In this document: piece by piece, positions 21,189 through 31,744 of the stretch
Numbering within the stretch: the stretch's first letter is position 1
Layout: each line of letters begins with the position of its first letter
DNA from: Mixophyes australis
Taxonomy: Eukaryota; Chordata; Amphibia; Anura; Limnodynastidae
Length of the DNA stretch: 64,000 bases
NCBI GenBank assembly: GCA_036250195.1
Contig: JAVHZZ010000008.1
Coordinates: 12,967,434-13,031,433 of the forward strand
Direction: 5' to 3'
Translations under genes and position numbers: made by a program
The notes under the pieces: model-generated
The model's database searches: none
Told to the model about the DNA's origin: nothing
What the model saw: the letters and a program-made list of their open reading frames with translations, nothing else

Positions 21189-23322
21189 AAGTTCTTCCCA
21201 AAAGAATACAAGCACTCCCTCATCAGCTAAGACCCTCCGCTCACCGACATACCGACGGCTACAAAATACACCCACCACACCATCCTCATCAATATCCTCA
21301 GTAGCGCTCGGAGTTAGCCCGGCATCCCACTTAAGGCTGGATGACTCCGGCACTATTATTGATTCCTCTGAAGAAAGCGTTAGTCCTGCTGCTGCTGTTG
21401 CTGCTGCTGGGGGTGAATCGTCATCCCAGAGGCAGGTTAATAAAATGAGCAGTCCTACATTTCAGCAATTAACTGTGAAACAATCATTTGCGAGGGGAAG
21501 CAAATATGACAGCAGTCACCCAGTCGCCAAGCGAATCACAGACGCCATGGCTGCAATGTTAGTGTTAGATCTGCGTCCAATCTCCACAATAAACGCAGCT
21601 GGTTTTTCACAGTTAATTGAGGTTTTGTGTCCGCGTTACAGAATTCCATCGCGACACCATTTCTCCCGTAAAGCTATTCCACAACTATACCAAAAAGTGT
21701 GTAAAAATTTAGAGATTGCGCTGAAAAATGCCATTCTGCCCACTGTTCACTTAACCACAGATATGTGGACAAGTGGAAGTGGCCAAACCAAAGACTATAT
21801 GACTGTGACAGCCCACTGGGTTGGTCATTCACCTTCACCAGCAGGAACAGCAGCAGCATGTACACCACTACGTAACATTTGTCACAGGCAGGCCACTCTT
21901 TGTATCACCGGCTTCACTAACAGGCATACGGCTGACAATTTGTTACGCAAACTGAGAGATGTGATTGATGCATGGCTTATACCACTCGGACTCTCCCCAG
22001 GGTATGTCATTTCAGATAACGCCAACAATATAGTGCGAGCATTACAGCTGGGTGATTTCCAACATATTCCCTGTTTTACTCACACCATCAACTTGGTGGT
22101 GCAGAGCTTCCTACGAAATAACCGTGAGGTGCAGGAGATGCTTTCGGTGGCCCGTAAAATTTCAGGCCATTTCAGGCATTCAGCCACAGCATGTAGGAGA
22201 TTACAGCAGCTCCAAGAGCAGTTTAACTTGCCCTGCCACCAACTTAAGCAAGAGGTGGTAACTCGGTGGAATTCCACCCTGTACATGCTTCAGAGGATGG
22301 AGGAACAGCGCAAAGCCATCCAAGCATATTGCACAAGTCATGACATTGGGAAAGGAGGGGGGATGTATTTCACTCTTGCACAGTGGGGAATCCTTTCAGT
22401 GCTGTGCAAGGCGCTGAAACCATTTGAAGTTGTGACATGTGAGGTCAGTGCAGACTCTGCTAGTTTGAGCCAAGTCATTCCTTTAATTAGACTATTGGAA
22501 AAGCAGCTTGAGAAAATGAAGGAGGAGCTGAAAGCAAGCAATTCAGCAAAGTATGTTGGCCTTGTTGATCAAGTACTTCATTCGCTTCACAATGATCCTC
22601 GAGTTATTAAGATCTTGAACTCGGATCAGTACGTTTTGGCCACTGTGCTTGATCCAAGGTTTAAAACCTACATTGAGTCTTTACTTGTAAATGAGCGAGA
22701 TGTGAACTTTTGCAAGGAGCTATTGCTCAGCAAGTTGGCCGCTGAACTGGGCCTCGGCTTGACGACGTGTCCTCCTTCACTTTCTCAAGCTGTTGCTCGT
22801 AAAAAATTAAATTTCCAAAAAAGAAGCAGGGAAGACACAGGGGGCAGACCAGAACAATTTAACATCTGGGCTGGTTTGAAGGATTTTTCAAAAAAATGTG
22901 TCACTTTGCCCATAACTCCATCCAATATGAGTATAAACATGCAAAGGATGGTGGAGGATTACTTTCAAGAGGTAGTTGATATGGAAATGTCAGACAGTCC
23001 CTTTCCTTACTGGGAAGAAAAGCAGGCCATTTGGAAACCCATGTACAAACTTGCTTTGCAATACCTAAGCTGCCCACCCTCCAGTGTGTACTCTGAACGA
23101 GTGTTCAGCACAGCAGGGAACTTAGTCAGTGATCGCCGTAGAAGGTTACTTACCAAAAATGTGGAGAAAATGATGTTTATAAAAATGAACTACATCTTCC
23201 ACGAGGAAGGCCTTCACCATCCAAGACATCCAAGCACTGACTGTTCTCTAATGGCGGATTCAAGCGGCGATGAATTGATAGTCTGTGATGATGACGTACA
23301 CACTGATGAGGGTGAGGATTAA
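21118..23322 (+). CDS. hAT transposase (Ac-like, ZBED-type), catalytic and hATC domains
   Basis: A 734-residue open frame covering the second BED histidine (VHGK, H16), the RNase H-like catalytic core and the C-terminal dimerisation domain. Landmarks: LTTDMWTS with D215; GYVISDNANNIVRALQLG with D300 and a following PCFTHTINLVVQ block; TRWNS at 382-386; ATVLDPRFKTY with D512; and the hATC signature YSERVFSTAGNLVSDRRRRL with E660. D215, D300 and E660 are the presumed DDE triad by analogy with Hermes. A serine/threonine/alanine-rich linker occupies residues 25-105. The nominal GTG start is not real; the N-terminus belongs in the other two frames. The catalytic half is uninterrupted and could be expressed alone only if a downstream ATG were used, lacking the finger. 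Closest host-domesticated relatives by motif are ZBED proteins. Confidence 0.92.
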   Translation: MYVKPQSVEGRVTRVHGKVLGKAESSSQKNTSTPSSAKTLRSPTYRRLQNTPTTPSSSISSVALGVSPASHLRLDDSGTIIDSSEESVSPAAAVAAAGGESSSQRQVNKMSSPTFQQLTVKQSFARGSKYDSSHPVAKRITDAMAAMLVLDLRPISTINAAGFSQLIEVLCPRYRIPSRHHFSRKAIPQLYQKVCKNLEIALKNAILPTVHLTTDMWTSGSGQTKDYMTVTAHWVGHSPSPAGTAAACTPLRNICHRQATLCITGFTNRHTADNLLRKLRDVIDAWLIPLGLSPGYVISDNANNIVRALQLGDFQHIPCFTHTINLVVQSFLRNNREVQEMLSVARKISGHFRHSATACRRLQQLQEQFNLPCHQLKQEVVTRWNSTLYMLQRMEEQRKAIQAYCTSHDIGKGGGMYFTLAQWGILSVLCKALKPFEVVTCEVSADSASLSQVIPLIRLLEKQLEKMKEELKASNSAKYVGLVDQVLHSLHNDPRVIKILNSDQYVLATVLDPRFKTYIESLLVNERDVNFCKELLLSKLAAELGLGLTTCPPSLSQAVARKKLNFQKRSREDTGGRPEQFNIWAGLKDFSKKCVTLPITPSNMSINMQRMVEDYFQEVVDMEMSDSPFPYWEEKQAIWKPMYKLALQYLSCPPSSVYSERVFSTAGNLVSDRRRRLLTKNVEKMMFIKMNYIFHEEGLHHPRHPSTDCSLMADSSGDELIVCDDDVHTDEGED

Positions 23323-23469
23323 GCTGAAGATGATGCCGATAACATCTTTTTAAAACTTTCTATGTAAGTGTAGGGTGCAATCTACCCCCAAAGAGGAAAG
23401 GGACTTGTGGCATTTCCATATCACATACCATCTTGAAAGGCTGCTGTTAGGGCAATTTATCCTTAAGGG

Positions 23470-24110
23470 TAGGGTGTCATAGACAGAGTGACCCTAAACT
23501 GGCTTTGTCCATTTTTCATAATATTGTACAGTCTATAATGGCTGAATTTTTGGGTATTTTATACAAGTGGAGGGGGCCTAGAGAGACAGAAACCAAACTG
23601 GCTTTTTCCATGTCAATTAATATTGTACAGTCTATAATGGCTGAATTTTTTGGTATTTTATACAAGTGGAGGGGGGCCTAGAGAGACAGAGTGACCTCAA
23701 ACTGTCTTTCTCCATGTCAATTAATATTGTACAGTCTATAATGGCTGAATTTTTTAGTATTTTATACAAGTGGAGGGGGGGCCTAGAGAGACAGAAACCA
23801 AACTGGCTTTCTCCATGTCAATTAATATTGTACAGTCTATAATGGCTGAATTTTTTGGTATTTTATACAAGTGGAGGGGGGCCTAGAGAGACAGAGTGAC
23901 CCCAAACTGTCTTTCTCCATGTCAATTAATATTGTACAGTCTATAATGGCTGAATTTTTTAGTATTTTATACAAGTGGAGGGGGGCCTAGAGAGACAGAA
24001 ACCAAACTGGCTTTCTCCATGTCAATTAATATTGTACAGTCTATAATGGCTGAATTTTTTGGTATTTTATACAAGTAGAGGGGGGCCTTGAGAGACAGAA
24101 ACCAAACTGG
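23470..24110 (+). repeat. tandem array of about six units, roughly 102 bp, alternating types
   Basis: The block ACAGTCTATAATGGCTGAAT recurs at about 23528, 23627, 23731, 23832, 23936 and 24036. Spacings alternate near 104 and 100 because the block before it alternates between GAGTGACCCCAAACTG and GAAACCAAACTGG, giving a dimeric higher-order unit of about 205 bp. It lies in the 3' untranslated part of the hAT element. Confidence 0.9.
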
Positions 24111-24359
24111 CTTTTTCCATTTCTTTACATATTTAACTATAAGTGTAGGGTGTAATATACATTCAAAGACGATGGCTGCATTGCCAATATGCATAGATGG
24201 AGAGGAAGACAATCTGTTTTGTGTGTAGAATAGGCCTGCCAACGAAGAATTAAACTGTTTTTTTTGGATGATTTATTACCTCAACAATTAGATTACTTGT
24301 CTCTAAAACAGTTGGAGCACTAAATTGGGTTAATTTAGGCCCAAAAACATGGGTTTTCC

Positions 24360-24519
24360 AAAAAATAGCAAAACAAAACCAAACAAAACCAAAACCAAAA
24401 CCAAAACCAAAACACGCAATGGCGGTTTTGCAAAACCAAAACCAAAACCAAAACACGACGGTAATCCAGATCCAAAACCGAATCCAAAACCAAAACACGG
24501 GGGTCAGTGACCATCTCTA
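24360..24519. repeat. right subterminal CCAAAACC repeats and terminus of the hAT element
   Basis: Several runs of CCAAAA repeats surround GGCGGTTTTGC, followed by GGGGGTCAGTGACCATCTCTA. The same module ends the short element at 2296-3066 and, inverted, begins those at 7394 and 55830. Confidence 0.85.
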
Positions 24520-24527
24520 ATTTATTG
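24520..24527. repeat. right 8-bp target-site duplication of the hAT element
   Basis: ATTTATTG immediately after CATCTCTA; identical to 19197-19204. Confidence 0.95.
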
Positions 24528-24539
24528 TGATATTTTTAA

Positions 24540-25232
24540 TGTCTGCTTTGCATTAAATCCATTTTTACAGTTACTCTTCATTGCAGCCACATGTCCTAGC
24601 ATGGGTACACAACCATCATCACTATCACTCGACACTTACACTTACATTATGGGCAGCACGGTGGCTTAGTGGTTAGTACTTCTGCCTCTCAGCACTGGGG
24701 TCATGAGTTTAATTCCCGACCATGGCCTTATCTGTGAGGAGTTTGTATGTTCTCCCCGTGTTTGTGTGGGTTTCCTCCGGGTGCTCCGGTTTTCTCCCAC
24801 ACTCCAAAAACATACTGGTAGGTTAATTGGCTGCCATCAAAATTGACCCTAGTCTGTGTGTATGTGAGTATTAGAGAATTTAAACTGTAAGCTCCAATGG
24901 AGCAGGGTCTGATGTGAGTGAGTTCTCTGTACAGCGCTGCGGAATTAGTGGCGCTATATAAATAAATGGTGGTGGTACCAGAAAAACACGTACTTTAGAG
25001 ATGCCCAAAGCTTGAATCAAATGGTGCTGCATGTGATTGAGCTTGGCACGCCTTTACTGTACATTGAATGAAGCCATGAAATTGTAGGCTGTAGTAAGGG
25101 TTCTTTGCGCTCGAAGATGAATCGGACGTTGCTGCATTCACTGGCGTATAGTTCAGTTCTGGGCATTGCGATTTTACGCAAAATGCGGCACGTATCTGCA
25201 TTTACGTTCCTTGATGATGCAGGCCCTATTGT
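24540..25232 (+). repeat. interspersed repeat (CAGGCCC-ended), interrupted by a SINE
   Basis: Segments 24540-24650 and 24975-25232 match 38379-38466 and 38949-39274 in the same order (shared 'ATGTTCTAGCATGG-TACAC', 'CCATGAAATTGTAGGCTGT' and 'TTCACTGG-GTATAGTT' blocks). Both end in CAGGCCC. Here a SINE sits after the CTTACA block, and the other copy has a hAT MITE at almost the same place. Confidence 0.7.
24651..24974 (+). mobile_element. V-SINE, near full length
   Basis: tRNA-like head GGGCAGCACGGTGGCTTAGT with A-box-like TGGCTTAGTGG and B-box-like GAGTTTAATTCC. Then the V-domain (GGAGTTTGTATGTTCTCCCC and GTGGGTTTCCTCCGGGTGCT), as in the zebrafish DANA SINE. The tail TACAGCGCTGCGGAATTAGT leads into GGCGCTATATAAATAAA, resembling L2-like LINE ends in this window. 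Confidence 0.9.
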
Positions 25233-26486
25233 GATAATTTATCATAGGCAGCGTGCAATACTAGTAAATGCAGTGACTGATCTCCATCATCTGCAACCTT
25301 ACAGACAAGTGCCGAGAAAGTTCCCAATGCCACAAATAAAAGCCTTACAAAAAAACACTAAGTCATCATCGAGGCGCACCCAAAAACTGGAAATATGGAG
25401 TGCAGGTGACTATGAACAAGACAGCCAGATAGCTGCAATTGTGCAAAACGAAATACACTACATGCATATTTTTTGGTTAGTAAGTTACCCTACGTGTATT
25501 TCAGCTATAACTATTTAAAGTCTATCGAAACTATAAAATATGCACTAGACTTGTGTGCTGCAAAGGCTCTGTGTGATTGCATGTAGATAAAAAGAATATA
25601 TTCTGTGTATTTTCCACTAAGGGACTGTGTGAGGGACTTGGCATCTTATTCTAAATCACACCACATTGGTGATATAAATATACATCACAGCGACAGACAC
25701 ATAGAATATTATCTTTTATCAGTGTCATCTTATTACCAGAAGCCTGACTGCTCACTTCCTCTAAAGCCGCTCGCTCGGACTGGCTTGTTCCCAAAAACTA
25801 CACATTGGCTGGGCTACTTTTGAGAACGGTATGGAGGTGATCAGTTGATATTGTGAGAGGAAGCTGTAATAAATTGTCTGGTATGTAGAATTGATCCTCT
25901 CTTGAGCTGAACACAAAGAAAACCTAAATTTCAGCGTCTGTCGAAAATGCCTGACTAACAGGCTCCTGGGAGTCTTGTGTAAATGCAAAATAAATTGGAT
26001 TTTATTTGTTTTGATTGTTGCTACATATATATTTTATTTTTATCTTTATTGAGATCATAGCGGCGGCCACTGAAAATTTTAATTATTTATTTTGTTATAG
26101 AAAAATGGCTTCATATACATGCAAGGGTAAAATAATATTAAAGAGTTACTAGAATCTCAAGGGTTATTGCAGATTTTATAAGCATAGGTAGTTCCTGCCC
26201 TGATCAGATTACAATATAGTTTGTGCACTAGATTGCAAGCTCTCCAGGTCAGGAAAGCTGAGGTGCCATTGTGAAATCTTAGTCATCGAGGAGCTTTGTG
26301 TAAAAGTGCAAAACTGAAGGCTGACATGATCTCTAGCATCATTATAGTTCAAAGTAAGGGGTGTATTATTTGGAGTGGTTAGAGGTAATGCATGACTCTA
26401 ACATAGAAGCCGTGCATCTGGTTTTCCGGCAAGAGAGAAAGCAGGAGGAGAGGGGGTTAGGTCGGACATTATAACTTAAGACCAAG
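25233..26486. other. no recognisable gene
   Basis: AT-rich sequence. The open frame at 25105-25518 starts inside the repeat above and has no protein motif. Nothing else was identified. Confidence 0.5.
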
Positions 26487-26652
26487 GGATATATTGATTA
26501 AAGATTCTAAAAAGGAAAAGGTGTTGCCATTGGCAACCAATCAGATTCTAGCTACCATTTATCTAGTACGTTCTAGAAAGTGATAGCTAGAGTCTGAATG
26601 GTTGCCATGGGCAACATCTACATTTTTAGAAGCTTTCGTAAATCTACCACAA
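26487..26652. mobile_element. palindromic MITE, CAATCAGATTCTAG family, copy 3
   Basis: Central arms TGGCAACCAATCAGATTCTA and the diverged complement AGAGTCTGAATGGTTGCCAT; outer arms carry TTTCGTAAATCTACC. Ends are eroded, so the limits are approximate. Confidence 0.7.
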
Positions 26653-26827
26653 GGTATTAAATTAACTTCAAGTGAGTTTACAGATTAAAAACTAAACTTG
26701 TACTGAAAATAAAATCTGTGCTTCCCTATAAATAACTTGAGAGCCCCCCAATCCACTAATTCACGTTCCCATTCCATTGATAACATACACAACCACTATT
26801 CCACACAAACAGGACTGTTGTGTATTA

Positions 26828-26949
26828 CGAGTGTGTGTGTTAGGGAATTTAGATTGCAAGCTCTAATGGGGCAGGGACTGATTTGAGTTCTCTGTACAGC
26901 GCTGCGGAATTAGTGGCGCTATATAAATAGCTGATGATGATAATGATGA
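26828..26949 (+). mobile_element. V-SINE, 3' fragment
   Basis: Only the tail is present: TTAGGGAATTTAGATTGCAA, GGGGCAGGGACTGATTTGAG and CAGCGCTGCGGAATTAGTGG, followed by GATGAT-type repeats. This is a 5'-truncated insertion. Confidence 0.85.
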
Positions 26950-27135
26950 GCGTTAGTCAGTCTGGTTCATTTTCCCTATTCAGATCAATGATCTCTCTAG
27001 CAGCAACATCTCCATCTCGTTCCCTTCTACCAGCATACCATGTACATGTTTTTATTACATAGTTTAAACAAAAAGCTGTTTGTGTATTACTTATTGGTGT
27101 GTAGAATAGAGCTTTCCATTTATCTATCTATTGTA

Positions 27136-27594
27136 CTACCTCCCGTGCTGCCCCCCTGCACTGGAATGACCTCCCTCGCTCCATCTGTCTCGCTCCCAAT
27201 CTGTGCTCCTTCAAATGAGCACTCAAAACTCACCTGTTCCTCAAAGCCTACCAACCTTCCACCTAGCCCCTCATCTCCTCCGCTCGTTCTCCTCTCTCTC
27301 CTCTGGTCCCCTCTCTCTCCCCCTTGCATTACCGCCTCCCTATCGTGCCTGTTTCGTCCACCCTCCTTTAGGATGTAAGCTCGAATGAGCAGGGCTCCTC
27401 TCCCCTCCTGTCTCCATACCCGTTCTTCTGCTCCGTATTTACTCCATTTGTCTGCCCGGAGCCTTTGAAGTATTGGTGCTTTGTGTTTACTGTTCTGTAC
27501 TATTCCACCCTGTATGGTTTACTGTTTGTACTATGTACGGCGCTGCGGATACCTTGTGGCGCCTAACAAATAAAAGATAATAATAATAATACCT
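27136..27594 (+). mobile_element. L2-like LINE, 3' end
   Basis: Starts with the ORF2 end (reading W-NDLPRSI-like then 'CSFK-ALKTHLFLKAYQP'-like, now frameshifted), followed by a CT-rich 3' UTR with GGATGTAAGCTCGAATGAGC, then CTTGTGGCGCCTAACAAATA and an AAT-repeat tail. It matches the element at 1-862 in the opposite orientation. It is 5'-truncated. Confidence 0.85.
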
Positions 27595-29613
27595 GTAATA
27601 CTTATACAGATATTAACAGATAACTCCTTTAAACCTGATTTACGTCATTATTTTCATTTTATAAACTCCGTACCAAACTTTTCAGAAACTTTACGGCAGC
27701 GCCAAAATTTGTTTTGTTTTGTTATTATACCCAATGTGTCAGCTTGTAGATTTTATGCTTTTCTTTTAATTCTTTTTGTTATTATACAGATCTAATCTTC
27801 TTCATCCATCTATTAAGACATTGCGGTTTTGTTTTAAGTTGTCTACCAGTTTCTCCAGCTTTAACGGCCAGACTGCAAAGTATGTTTTGTGTTCTTTTCT
27901 TATAGTAACTCCATTTGTTTTACCGTTTGCCTTGTTTTGTTACGTTATTCTTAATCTTTTTTTTACAACAGAAGGATTTTGTAAATGTAAATGGTTTAAA
28001 TGTCAGGACATTTCCTTGCATGTGTCCTTGTCAGCCTCCTTTAGTTGTTACACTACAAGCCAATGATTATGTTTTGCCGAGAATTCTATTGCACCAGTTA
28101 TATAACAGAAGTGTCATTCCCTATTATATTTTAGTGTGAAAAAAAAAAACCATAAACATCTAGAAGGTTATTTTGTGGCATTAACTGGTATTCATCTTAT
28201 CTCAGTTACCATCTGCTAAATAAAAATAAACCAGGGACTGTCGTGCCGCATTAAATGAAAGTGATTACATAAGCATTTTAGACTTAGTGAGATGCTCTAG
28301 GTTCCAATCGGAGAAAATAATGAATATTTTAATGTTGTCTTTCTTCGTTGCTATCAAAATAAACTTCTGCTACCGTTTGTGGAATCATTACTATCCTTCC
28401 TGGTAATAATAGATGGGCTGATCACACTATAACGAGGAAACGCGTGGGGTCAACTCTTATAATGTGATTCAGCTACAGCTCATTCAAAGCGGAACTCTGG
28501 GTGGGAGGAAAAAATAAACAGTGAGCCCTCCCCCTAGATGCTAGCAGCCATGTACAATGGGTGTCCTACCGACACCCCTGGGTTATGGGTACCAGGGTAA
28601 CAGATAAAAATTGGAAGCCTATAGAGGCAACTTTGCCATCCCAATAGTTCCAGTAGGAGAAAGAACAATTCTCCTCCAAATTACTAATATTATTGTTATT
28701 ATTATTATTATTATTATTATAATAACTATTAAATAACATTTAGACTCAAGGGGTAAATATACCAATCAACTAATCAGTTTTCTGTTTGCCCATCCATCCG
28801 TTGTTGGTGTAATGTTACATATTTTACTATATTTATCATAGATATTTAGGGTGCCTTTTATTTAAATGAATAAAGTGTTAACCCTTGTGTGTTTCATTTA
28901 ATTACTATTTATGCTATATTGCTATAATAGGGGTGGGGTACTAGGGAAGACTTAGCTTCTCCCATTTATTTCAATGTGGTTACAGCATATATTAAATGTG
29001 GTGAAAACCCTACTGAACCCCACTGAAATGAATGAACAATCTTATGTGTGTTTGTGTTTTATTACATCTCCATGCTGGGACTCTTAGTTCCAAAACATCT
29101 CCGTTTCATATCCGGCAGTACAATTTACTCAACCTGGGACTCTCCAGTAACATTAACTAACACCGTTCAAGGACTGCAGTGTCTTTGAGCTCTTACAGTG
29201 TTCAGAAAACTGTATCCAGTACTTTGTGGAGATGTATTGTAGAAAATTATGTACAAGGATGAAGTTTACATTTAACTGAGGATTTTGGCATAACAATTAA
29301 CAGCACTGTATAAAAGAAGTTTTGCATGTGGACATTTTATATATACAAGAAGTTCATTGTAAAGAAATAAATAACATTTCTTATACTATTCATTTAAAGA
29401 AGCCATATAATCAACCTTTAACCACTCTCCTTACCCCGAAAATCCCTATTTTTTTTGGTTGTTGGGCTACGGAAGCCTCCCCAATGAAACTGTTGTGTTG
29501 CGGTATAAGCAACAATATGGTGTAAAGTCTACAGTATCATCCACCAATGCTGGGGATTGGACAGTGCTATATCTCATCCTGGGAGAAAGTCACCCAGCCC
29601 ACACACATCTATA
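27595..29613. other. no gene; ATT microsatellite
   Basis: AT-rich DNA with an ATT run at 28690-28721 and a GAGGAAACGCGTGGGGTC motif near 28432-28450, reminiscent of a motif common in frog repeats. No coding feature was recognised. Confidence 0.5.
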
Positions 29614-29621
29614 CCTCCTAC

Positions 29622-29787
29622 CAGAGCCGTAACTTAGAATTCTAGCGCCCTAGGCGAGAAAGACAAATTGCGCCCCCCTAGCCCTCAATTTTAACCAAAT
29701 TAACCTAAAATATTCCTAAATTGCGCCCCCCTTCAGCGTTGCGCCCTGGGCGATCGCCCCTGTCGCACAGCCCTAGTTACGGCCCTG
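29622..29787. mobile_element. small hAT MITE (166 bp) with perfect 8-bp TSD
   Basis: Termini CAGAGCCGTAACTTAGA and TAGTTACGGCCCTG are imperfect inverted repeats. CCTCCTAC occurs directly before (29614-29621) and after (29788-29795). Internal GCGCCC and GGGCGATCGCCC blocks are internally complementary. Confidence 0.9.
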
Positions 29788-30093
29788 CCTCCTACCACAC
29801 AGTTACCCCGCAAAACACCCTCACGATATCATCCAGCAGCCTGCAAAGGTAACAGAAGAATAAGTTAAATACTTTGAATATTTTAAATCGTATACAGTAA
29901 TGATGCCCATTATGAATTATAACGTTTTAATGACAATGCACGCTAAACGAATGTCACCAACCCATTGGAACTCATATTAACTCTGAATATTCAACTTACA
30001 GACCACAAAGATTGGCAAAACATCACTTTCCCGTGACATTGGAATCTCACAAGCTTCGAACGCTGCACTGTATACAGAAGAGGAGTGTACTAT

Positions 30094-30427
30094 CATCATC
30101 ATCATCTATTTATTTATATAGCGCCACTAATTCCGCAGCGCTGTACAGAGAACTCATTCACATTAGTCACTGCCCCATTGGAGCTTACAATCTAAACCCC
30201 CTAACATACACCCACACCTAGAGAGACTAAGGGCAATTCAATAGCTGCCAATTAACCTCCCAGTATGTTTTAAGAGTGTGGGAGGAAACCGGAGGACCTG
30301 GAGGAAACCCACGCAAACACGGCGAGAACATACAAACTCCACACAGAGAAGGCCCTGATCGAGAATTGAACTCGTGAACCCAGTGCTCTGAGGCAGAAGT
30401 GCTAACCACTGAGCCACCGTGCTGCCC
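30094..30427 (-). mobile_element. V-SINE, near full length
   Basis: Minus-strand copy: the plus strand reads from ATCATC repeats through ATATAGCGCCACTAATTCCG to GAGCCACCGTGCTGCCC. ACTATC flanks it on both sides (30089-30094 and 30428-30433), a plausible target-site duplication. Confidence 0.9.
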
Positions 30428-30433
30428 ACTATC

Positions 30434-31226
30434 TGATACTTTAAAAAGAAAAGGGGTACAGGTACCTAACATTAATGAAAGCAATTATTCTTCAGACCGA
30501 CAGTGGTGACTGTTAGTTCCTGGGGTGTCTTTGACTCCTTCATTCTCTTCAAAACACTGTATGTAATTCCACATTTAATCATTAATATAGCATAATTAAT
30601 GCAGCAGCAAAACGTTATCAAAGCAAATACTATGTGAAATAAATTTATGATGCTATGAAAAAAAAAGCAGGGAGCCAAAAAAGCTATTAGAAGACTATTA
30701 GTTGAACTATTATTAATAATTGTATATTAGTGAGTTTAAAATCTTCTTATATTGTGCATGAGTTATTGGCAGAGAAGATCGCCATAATTGAAGATAGTTA
30801 TTATTGATTTTGAATCACTTCATTGCAAATATGTGAAATTGATCAAATCAATATTGTGCGTAAGAGTAGCCAGCAAAAAATGGGTGGAAGAACAGAACTT
30901 ATACAGAGAGTGCTTAGCAGAGCACGCACAAAATAAGTAAGCACAAAACCCTAAGCTATTGTCAGGGATCAGTCTATTGAATACTGACAGTAAGAAGGTC
31001 TCGCACAAGGCCCTCCAAAAATGGTTGATGAACCAAAACAATAGCTCTTTCAAGTTTTAAGGGAAAAAAATAATGATAACGCTTGGGATGAATTTTGTAA
31101 AAGAAAGAAAATAGCCAAAATCCCACAAATCACCTGTAATGATAATGACAAGGAAAGGCTCAGATCATGGCCTCTTTTAAATAGTACTAGTGCTCAGCCT
31201 ACCAAGGTCATGTATCTTCGGTAAAT
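30434..31226. other. no recognisable gene
   Basis: AT-rich sequence with only short unassignable frames. Confidence 0.5.
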
Positions 31227-31515
31227 GGGCAGCACAGTGGCTCAGTGGTTAGCACTTCTGCCTTACAGCACTGGGGTCATGAGTTCAAATCCTGACCATG
31301 GCCTTATCTGTTAGGAGTTTGCGTGGGTTTCCTCTGGGTGTTCTGGTTTCCTCCCACACTCCAAAAACATATTTGTAGGTTAGTTGGCTGCTAACAAATT
31401 GACCCCAGTCTGTGCGTATATTAGGGAATTTAGACTATAAGCTCCAATGAGGCAGGGACTGATGTGAATGAGTTCTCTGTACAGCGCTGCGGAATTAGTG
31501 GCGCTATATAAATAA

Positions 31516-31551
<36 letters not shown>
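31227..31551 (+). mobile_element. V-SINE with internal deletion and AAT tail
   Basis: Head GGGCAGCACAGTGGCTCAGT and the tail with GGCGCTATATAAATAAA are present, but about 25 bases of the V-domain between GGAGTTTG and CGTGGGTTTCC are missing. It ends in about ten AAT units. Confidence 0.9.
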
Positions 31552-31553
<2 letters not shown>

Positions 31554-31744
31554 GTCTCATGCAAAACCTTATAGCTTTAATTGTAGGTCTACCACCTCCA
31601 AAACAGGGACATAAAAAATCAGAGCCTTCAAGTAACCCTGACACTGAAAACTGTGTTACAGAGGGGGACAAATAATCAGCATTTTGCAAATTCTAAACAC
31701 AATTGAATGTGAAAAAATAATTTTCAAGGAAAACCAAGTATGAG

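Larger units (their letters stand above)
19205..24519 (+). mobile_element. complete hAT transposon (5,315 bp) with BED-finger transposase
   Basis: The termini are TAGAGATG and CATCTCTA, perfect 8-bp inverted repeats, flanked by the identical 8-bp duplication ATTTATTG. Both are diagnostic of hAT elements. Order inside: a left end of nested short palindromes (19220-19350), eight 100-bp tandem repeats, the transposase coding region (20368-23322), about six repeats of roughly 102 bp, and a right end rich in CCAAAACC repeats. The perfect duplication and long open frame indicate recent insertion. The copy is nevertheless broken in two places in the N-terminal half of the transposase. The insertion lies immediately left of an older repeat (24540-25232). 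Confidence 0.95.
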
